Source: Burkholderiales bacterium (GTDB lineage Bacteria > Pseudomonadota > Gammaproteobacteria > Burkholderiales > Burkholderiaceae_C). Taken from it: a DNA stretch of 11,663 nucleotides. The position numbers and the translations under genes are program-made. The notes beneath the pieces are model-generated. The model worked only from the letters and a program-made list of their open reading frames with translations. It had not been told where the DNA came from and ran no database searches. Shown here piece after piece: positions 6,946 to 11,663 of this stretch (position 1 is its first letter; each line of letters starts with the position of its first letter). The DNA is taken from the NCBI GenBank assembly GCA_025352345.1, contig JANXTP010000252.1:1-11663 (forward strand), written 5' to 3'.

Positions 6946-8214
6946 ATGACCGCTCCCTTCTTTCTACCGTGCGCCGCCGGCGTTGAGGCGCTGTTGACCG
7001 CCGAGGTGCAGCGTGTGCTGCCGAGCGCGGTGGTGCACACGCTGCGCGGCGGTGTCGCGCTCGATGGTGGCCCGAGCGAGGTGATGGTGCTCAACCTCGA
7101 ATCGCGACTTGCGCAGCGCGTGCTGGTCGAGGTGGCTGAAGGCCCTTACCGCGACGAGCAGGCGCTGTACGACCTGGCCGCCAGCGTCGATTGGACGCAG
7201 TGGATCACGCCGCAGCACACGCTGCGCGTCGACACCACCGCGCACCGCAGCCCGCTGCGCAGCCTGAACTTCGCGGCGCTGCGCATCAAGGATGCGGTGT
7301 GCGACAGCCTGCGTGACGCCACCGGCGATCGTCCGAGCGTTGACATCCGCAGCCCCGACTTGGCGCTGGTGCTGCACCTCGGGGAAGAGCGCGCGGCGTT
7401 GTATGTCGACACCTCGGGCGAGCCCTTGTTCAAGCGCGGCTGGCGCGAGGACAAGGGTGATGCCCCGCTGAAGGAGACGTTGGCCGCCGCGATGCTGGCC
7501 GCTGCCGGCTGGCAAGGTCGGCCCGACGCGGGCGGTGCGCTGTACGATCCCTGCTGCGGCTCGGGCACGATTGCCATTGAAGCCGCGCAGATCGCCTGCG
7601 GCATCGCACCGGGCTTGAAGCGCCGCTTCGCCTTCGAGCGCCTGCTGCCGTTCGCCACGCCGGAGATGCGTGCCGAGCTGCAGCGGCTGCGCAGTCATGC
7701 GCAGGCGCGCATCCACGCGTCGGCGGTGCCGATCCATGCCAGCGACGTGTCGTTCCGCATGGTCGACTTCGCGCGCCGCAATGCGCAGCGGGCCGGTGTC
7801 GAGGCCGCCATCACGTTCAACGGCGGCGACGCGCTGGAGCGCCCGGCGCCGGAGCTGCCCAGCGACCTGCCCGGCACGCTGATGCTGAACCCGCCGTACG
7901 GCGAGCGCATCGAGGTGGCGGGCAAGGCCGCGCCATCGACATCATTGCCGCGGCCATCGAGCGCAGACCCAGGCAACAAGGACCTGCCCGACGACTTCTA
8001 CGCCCGCCTCAGCGCGCACTGGAAACGCGCCTACACCCGGCACCCGGCCGGCTGGACGGCCCATGTGCTCAGCCCCGACATGAAGCTGCCCGGTTCGATG
8101 CGGCTGAAGGAGTCACGCCGCACGCCGATGTGGAATGGTCCGATCGAGTGCCGGCTGTTCCGCTTCGACCTGGTGGCCGGCACGATGCGCAGCGACGCCG
8201 TGCCGCCGCGCTGA
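6946..8214 (+). CDS. THUMP-domain class I SAM-dependent rRNA methyltransferase (RlmL-like)
   Basis: Predicted N2-guanine methyltransferase of 23S rRNA, of the family containing the N-terminal half of E. coli RlmKL (m2G2445) and Bacillus YpsC; the modified base is inferred from the family. The 422 residues hold an N-terminal ferredoxin-like region plus THUMP RNA-binding domain (about 1-155) and a Rossmann methyltransferase domain. SAM-binding motif I is DPCCGSG (201-207) and catalytic motif IV is NPPYGE (315-320), typical of exocyclic amino-group methylation. Residues about 325-347 are a Ser/Pro/Ala-rich loop just after NPPY, probably a variable surface insertion. It lacks the second (RlmK) methyltransferase domain of the E. 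coli fusion. It follows rpoN by 22 bases with no clear ribosome site. It ends 25 bases from the convergent rsmE stop. Confidence 0.9.
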   Translation: MTAPFFLPCAAGVEALLTAEVQRVLPSAVVHTLRGGVALDGGPSEVMVLNLESRLAQRVLVEVAEGPYRDEQALYDLAASVDWTQWITPQHTLRVDTTAHRSPLRSLNFAALRIKDAVCDSLRDATGDRPSVDIRSPDLALVLHLGEERAALYVDTSGEPLFKRGWREDKGDAPLKETLAAAMLAAAGWQGRPDAGGALYDPCCGSGTIAIEAAQIACGIAPGLKRRFAFERLLPFATPEMRAELQRLRSHAQARIHASAVPIHASDVSFRMVDFARRNAQRAGVEAAITFNGGDALERPAPELPSDLPGTLMLNPPYGERIEVAGKAAPSTSLPRPSSADPGNKDLPDDFYARLSAHWKRAYTRHPAGWTAHVLSPDMKLPGSMRLKESRRTPMWNGPIECRLFRFDLVAGTMRSDAVPPR

Positions 8215-8239
8215 AACCGCCGTACGAACCTGCCTCTCC

Positions 8240-8965
8240 CTAGCTGATCGACAACGCCAGGGCGGCCAGCACGGCAAGTGGCGCGGTGTCGGCGCGCAGC
8301 ACACGGGGCCCGAGCGACAGCGGCTGGAATCCGGCCCGCAACGCCGCCTGCTCTTCCGCTTCGGACAAACCCCCTTCGGGGCCACTGAGGAACATCAGCG
8401 ACTCGCTGGGCTGCGCGGCGGCGATACCGTGCCCGCCGGTACGCAGGCTCAGCACATGACGCCGGCCCGTAGCTTCCGGCGCCAACCGCGCCAGCCACGC
8501 CGACAAGGTGCACACCGGCTGCACCGTCGGTACCCGGGTGCGACCGCATTGTTCACTCGCCGCCGCCGCGACCGACTGCCAGTGCGTCACCTTCTTGTCG
8601 GCCCGCTCGCCAGCCAGGCGCAGCACCGAGCGCTCGCAGATCAAGGGCTGGATGAAAGCGACGCCGAGCTCGGTTGCCTTCTCGACGACGCTGTCCATCC
8701 GCTCGTTGGCTGGCATGCCCAGCGCGATCGTCACCTCGAAGGCGAGTTCGCGGTCCATGGCCAGATGCTCCCCGATCTGCACCGACACCACGCTGCGGCC
8801 GATCTGTTCGATGCACGCCTGCCACTCACCGCCCTGGCCATCGAACAGTGTGATCGCGTCGCCGGGTTGCAGGCGCAGCACCTGCACATGGCGGGTGGGG
8901 CCGGGCGGCAGCACACAGCTCTCACCCGCCTGCAGCGGCGGCGCAACGAAGAAGCGAGGCAGCAT
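8240..8965 (-). CDS. rsmE: 16S rRNA (uracil-1498-N3)-methyltransferase RsmE
   Basis: SPOUT-family enzyme that methylates N3 of U1498 of 16S rRNA in the assembled 30S subunit, using SAM. From the ATG read at 8965 the protein has 241 residues, normal for the family. A PUA-like RNA-binding region comes first (about 1-70, opening MLPRFFV), then the knotted SPOUT domain. Conserved segments are EKATELGV (95-102), ASEQCGR (136-142), GPEGGLSEAE (195-204) and LGPRVLRADTAPL (218-230), the last two forming the SAM-binding knot. The frame is open for 45 more codons upstream, overlapping the end of fadD, but the first of these family-like residues is this methionine. The gene follows fadD by 20 bases on the same strand, so the two are probably cotranscribed although their functions are unrelated. 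Confidence 0.95.
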   Translation of the reverse strand: MLPRFFVAPPLQAGESCVLPPGPTRHVQVLRLQPGDAITLFDGQGGEWQACIEQIGRSVVSVQIGEHLAMDRELAFEVTIALGMPANERMDSVVEKATELGVAFIQPLICERSVLRLAGERADKKVTHWQSVAAAASEQCGRTRVPTVQPVCTLSAWLARLAPEATGRRHVLSLRTGGHGIAAAQPSESLMFLSGPEGGLSEAEEQAALRAGFQPLSLGPRVLRADTAPLAVLAALALSIS

Positions 8966-8985
8966 CGGAGCGATGAACTGAGGTG

Positions 8986-10659
8986 TCAGGCGCCGTCGCG
9001 CAGCACGCGGCGCAGGATCTTGCCGACGTTCGTCTTCGGCAGTTCGGTGCGGAACTCGATCACCCGCGGTCGCTTGTAACCCGCCAGCATCGCTTCGCAA
9101 TGGGCACGCACCGCGGCCTCGGTGAGCTGGTCATCGCGGCGCACGATGACCAGCTTGATCACCTCGCCGGCCTTCTCGTCAGGCACGCCGACCGCAGCGC
9201 ATTCGGCGACACCCGCCAGTTGCGACACCACTTCCTCGACCTCGTTCGGGTACACGTTGAAGCCGCTGACCTTGATCATGTCCTTCTTGCGGTCGATGAT
9301 CTTGAAGTAGCCGCGCTCATCGACGGTGCCAATGTCGCCCGAGCGGAAGTAACCGTCGGCGGTCATCGCTTTCGCGGTTTCGTCGGGCCGCTGCCAGTAA
9401 CCCGCCATCACCTGCGGCCCGCGGATCGCGATCTCGCCTGGCATGCCGAGGGGCACTTCCTGGCCCGCGTCGTCAAGCAGGGTCATCTCGGTGTTCGGCA
9501 TTGGCAGGCCAATGGTGCCGTTGAAGCTGGTGTTGTCGATCGGGTTGCAACTGGCGGTCGGCGAGGTTTCCGACAAGCCGTAGCCTTCGACGATCGGGCA
9601 GCCAGTTTTCTCCAGCCACATCTGAGCGGTCGCGCTTTGTACCGCCATGCCGCCGCCCACCGAGATGACCAGGTGGCTCCAGTCCACGCGATCGAAATCG
9701 GGGTGACTGGCCATCGCCCGGAACAGCGTGTTGACGGCGGGGAAGCTGTGGATGCGCTCGCCGGCCAGGTCCTTGAACACCGCGGGCAGGTCACGCGGGT
9801 TCGCGATCAGCAGGCTGCAGCCGCCCATGCGCAGACCCAGCATCATGTTGGTGTTGAAACCGAAGATGTGATACAGCGGCAACGCGCAGGCCGTCACGAT
9901 CTGCACGCCCGGGGGGATCTTCCTCAGCGCCGGGCCGTACCAGGCCTCGGACTGCAGGATGTTGGCGACCAGATTGCGGTGCAGCAGCACTGCGCCCTTG
10001 CTGATACCGGTGGTGCCGCCTGTGTACTGCAGGACCGCGATGTCATCGGGGCCGATTGATGTCGGCCGCAGCGGGTGCCGCCGTCCGGCGGACAGTGCGG
10101 CGTTGAATCGCACTGCGCCGGGCAGCGTGTATGGCGGCACCATCTTCTTCAGGTGCCGCACCACGGTATTGACGATCCACGACTTGGGTGCGCCCAGCAG
10201 GTCACCCAACGCGGTGACGACAATCTTGCGCACCGCCACCGAGGGCAGCACCTGCTGCAGCGTGGTCGCAAAGTTTTCCAGCACCACGATGCCGGTCGCG
10301 CCCGAATCTTTCAGCTGGTGTTCGAGCTCGCGCGGTGTGTACAGCGGGTTGACATTGACCACCACGCAGCCCGCCCGCAGCACCCCCGCCACCGCCACCG
10401 GGTACTGCGGCACGTTGGGCATCATCAGCGCGATGCGGTCGCCCTTCACAAAACCCTGGGTTTGCAGCCACGCCGCAAAGGCGCTTGACAGCGCATCGAT
10501 CTGGCCGAAGCTGGTGGGGTGGCCCATGAACTTGCAGGCCGGCAGATCGCGGTACTTGCGGAAGCTGTCTTCGAGCAAGGCGACCAGCGAGGCGCACTCC
10601 TCGACGTCGATCAGCGCTGGCACGCCCGGCGGGTAATGCTTGAGCCAGATTTTTTCCAT
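8986..10659 (-). CDS. fadD: Long-chain fatty acid-CoA ligase
   Basis: Activates fatty acids to acyl-CoA in two steps through an acyl-AMP intermediate, at the inner face of the membrane, and feeds beta-oxidation. The 557-residue protein begins MEKIWLKHYPPG, a start characteristic of FadD, so I choose the ATG read from 10659 rather than an upstream in-frame codon as far as 10848. It has the AMP-binding P-loop YTGGTTGISKG (212-222), the adenine motif GYGLSETSP (359-367) and the ribose-binding GDIG (D442). The fatty-acyl signature region DRKKDMIKVSGFNVYPNEVEE (456-476) and the catalytic lysine K547 in TNVGKILRR complete the enzyme. Length matches E. coli FadD (561). AGGG and GGAG lie 8-15 bases upstream as weak ribosome sites. 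rsmE follows 20 bases downstream. Chain-length preference cannot be read from sequence. Confidence 0.95.
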   Translation of the reverse strand: MEKIWLKHYPPGVPALIDVEECASLVALLEDSFRKYRDLPACKFMGHPTSFGQIDALSSAFAAWLQTQGFVKGDRIALMMPNVPQYPVAVAGVLRAGCVVVNVNPLYTPRELEHQLKDSGATGIVVLENFATTLQQVLPSVAVRKIVVTALGDLLGAPKSWIVNTVVRHLKKMVPPYTLPGAVRFNAALSAGRRHPLRPTSIGPDDIAVLQYTGGTTGISKGAVLLHRNLVANILQSEAWYGPALRKIPPGVQIVTACALPLYHIFGFNTNMMLGLRMGGCSLLIANPRDLPAVFKDLAGERIHSFPAVNTLFRAMASHPDFDRVDWSHLVISVGGGMAVQSATAQMWLEKTGCPIVEGYGLSETSPTASCNPIDNTSFNGTIGLPMPNTEMTLLDDAGQEVPLGMPGEIAIRGPQVMAGYWQRPDETAKAMTADGYFRSGDIGTVDERGYFKIIDRKKDMIKVSGFNVYPNEVEEVVSQLAGVAECAAVGVPDEKAGEVIKLVIVRRDDQLTEAAVRAHCEAMLAGYKRPRVIEFRTELPKTNVGKILRRVLRDGA

Positions 10660-10804
10660 GGCGCCCTGGCTCCGATGCAGACACTGCATTCTGAGGGATC
10701 GCACCGGCCTGGCCATCGGGTGATTCGACAGCATGCCCTCGTCGCGACTTGTGCCTGTATTTGGGTTGAACCCTGGGCTTGCGCGGCTCGCACCCGGTGC
10801 CGCA
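10660..10804. other. Intergenic region between CDF-like gene and fadD
   Basis: These 145 bases separate two genes on the same (minus) strand and should hold the fadD promoter. A CAGAAT hexamer (minus strand, near 10688-10693) could be a -10 box but lacks a good -35. A short palindrome GGGTT-G-AACCC lies at 10763-10773. No terminator with a T-run was seen for the upstream gene. Confidence 0.4.
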
Positions 10805-11663
10805 TCACCTCGCTGCCAAGTGCGACAGCGCTGCAGGCTCGGCGCCACCAGCGGCGGCGGGGTGCTCCAGCCCCAGCACCACCGTCACGCACGCGTTCTT
10901 GAAGTGACGCATCACCCCGGTGCGGATCGCGGCGATGTCCTGCTCGACGTCGCCGATGCGACGCTCGGCTTCAAAACCAACGTGGATGTCGATGAACACC
11001 CGGTTTCCGGCGCGCCGCGAACGCACGCCGTACAGCCTGTCGTAGCGCTGGAAGTGCAGCACCAGCTCGCGCATGATGTCCAGCTTGTCCTTCTCCTCCA
11101 GCGTGCCGTCCAGCAGGTCATAGACCGAACTGGAGAACACACCGATGGCCGAGACCAGGATGCTGCTGGCGATCACCAGTGAGGCGACCGGGTCGATGTA
11201 GACCGACCACGCCTGATCGGCAAGCAGCAGGCTCAGCGCCAGCGAGCCGAAGATGAACACATTGCCGAACAGCTTGGTGAAGAACAGCTTGGCCTGCGAG
11301 GCCATCAGCGGCGAGTCCTCCGCCTGCGCAGCCAGCTTGCAGCGCCGCCACAGCCAGCCGTTGATGCTGCCGAAAACCAGTTGCGCCACCAGGCTGATGG
11401 TCACGCCGATGCCACCGACGTGGGACGGTGCCACCAGCCCACGCACCGCATTGACCGTGATGACGATGAAAACCAGGCCCATCAATGCAGCGACGATCAG
11501 GCTGGAGAGGTTCTCCAGCTTGCCGATGCCGTAGTCGTAGGCCTCACCGGCGCCGCGCGCCAGGTGCCGCATCGCCAGCCAGGCCAGCAGCACGGCGATG
11601 AACTCGAGCCCGGTTTTGAGGAAGTCGGCCAGCAGCACTGACGACTGCGCCGCCAGCAGCGCG
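10805..11663 (-). CDS. Cation diffusion facilitator-like membrane protein (cut by right edge)
   Basis: About 285 residues are visible; roughly the first 30 (most of membrane helix 1) lie outside. The pattern fits the CDF/cation-efflux family: several membrane helices in pairs, the cytoplasmic loop YDYGIGKLENL that matches the family's FGHGKAE-type motif, a late helix with IDPVASLVIA, and a C-terminal ferredoxin-like domain (from about the codons at 11070 down) with VFIDIHVGF. Normal members use Asp/His ligands to bind Zn, Fe or Mn. By hand alignment to E. coli YiiP only the first Asp of the helix-2 pair (codon 11624-11626) is kept. Its partner is Thr, and the helix-5 His and Asp are Leu and Lys (codons 11285-11287 and 11273-11275). 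It may therefore not be a classic metal exporter. A GTG at 11638 is in frame, but homology continues upstream of it, so the true start is off the window. Confidence 0.8.
   Translation of the reverse strand, partial: ALLAAQSSVLLADFLKTGLEFIAVLLAWLAMRHLARGAGEAYDYGIGKLENLSSLIVAALMGLVFIVITVNAVRGLVAPSHVGGIGVTISLVAQLVFGSINGWLWRRCKLAAQAEDSPLMASQAKLFFTKLFGNVFIFGSLALSLLLADQAWSVYIDPVASLVIASSILVSAIGVFSSSVYDLLDGTLEEKDKLDIMRELVLHFQRYDRLYGVRSRRAGNRVFIDIHVGFEAERRIGDVEQDIAAIRTGVMRHFKNACVTVVLGLEHPAAAGGAEPAALSHLAAR

Noticed and set aside
7915..7987. Second copy of the argS repeat element in the Ser/Pro-rich loop of the THUMP methyltransferase
   Set aside because: The DNA there lacks the CCCCAAGG/CCTTGGGG arms and the hairpins, so it is an ordinary variable loop.
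8215..8239. Bidirectional terminator between the convergent methyltransferase and rsmE genes
   Set aside because: The 25 bases contain no stem with a T-run; only the trivial CGTACG palindrome is present.
8966..9100. Upstream extension of rsmE into fadD
   Set aside because: Family-like sequence starts at MLPRFFV (8965). The extension is unlike RsmE and lies over the conserved end of fadD.
8983..10059. Plus-strand open frame of 358 codons opposite fadD
   Set aside because: It is His/Arg/Val-rich shadow sequence with no motif, and fadD on the other strand is certain.
10763..10773. GGGTT-G-AACCC palindrome as an operator or terminator for fadD or the CDF-like gene
   Set aside because: The arms are only five bases with a one-base centre and no T-run. 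It lies more than 100 bases from the fadD start, so it is expected by chance.

Overview
The window is ordinary chromosomal DNA of a high-GC Gram-negative bacterium. The best match is a betaproteobacterium of the order Burkholderiales, in the Rubrivivax/Leptothrix/Comamonadaceae range. This rests on protein character, strongly GC-biased codon use, the argS-SPOR protein-dsbA gene order, the lptA-lptB-rpoN module and TAGAAT-type -10 boxes. The assignment is by recognition only; no database search was run. Coding density is very high and no gap exceeds about 165 bases.

Layout. Positions 1-584 (minus) hold the N-terminal part of a Ser/Thr protein kinase that runs off the left edge. A 162-base divergent gap follows. 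From 747 to 8214 seven genes run on the plus strand: argS (arginyl-tRNA synthetase), an FtsN-like SPOR-domain membrane protein, dsbA (periplasmic thiol oxidase), then after 108 bases lptA and lptB (lipopolysaccharide transport), rpoN (sigma-54) and a THUMP-domain rRNA methyltransferase. Several junctions overlap or are separated by only a few bases, so the genes probably form two transcription units: argS-SPOR-dsbA and lptA-lptB-rpoN-methyltransferase. On the minus strand, converging on these, are fadD (acyl-CoA synthetase) followed 20 bases later by rsmE (16S rRNA m3U1498 methyltransferase). Upstream of fadD lies a cation-diffusion-facilitator-like membrane protein cut by the right edge.

Functionally this is housekeeping: translation (argS and two rRNA methyltransferases), cell envelope (SPOR protein, DsbA, LptA, LptB), global regulation (RpoN, kinase) and fatty-acid activation (FadD). 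I see no phage, IS element, CRISPR array, toxin-antitoxin or defence system, and no convincing undescribed multi-gene system.

The most notable signal is a palindromic, cloverleaf-like GC-rich element of about 100 bases inserted in frame in the catalytic domain of argS. Next are a CDF-family protein that seems to have lost most of its metal ligands, and an lptA-lptB-rpoN module without its usual flanking genes (lptC, hpf/ptsN).
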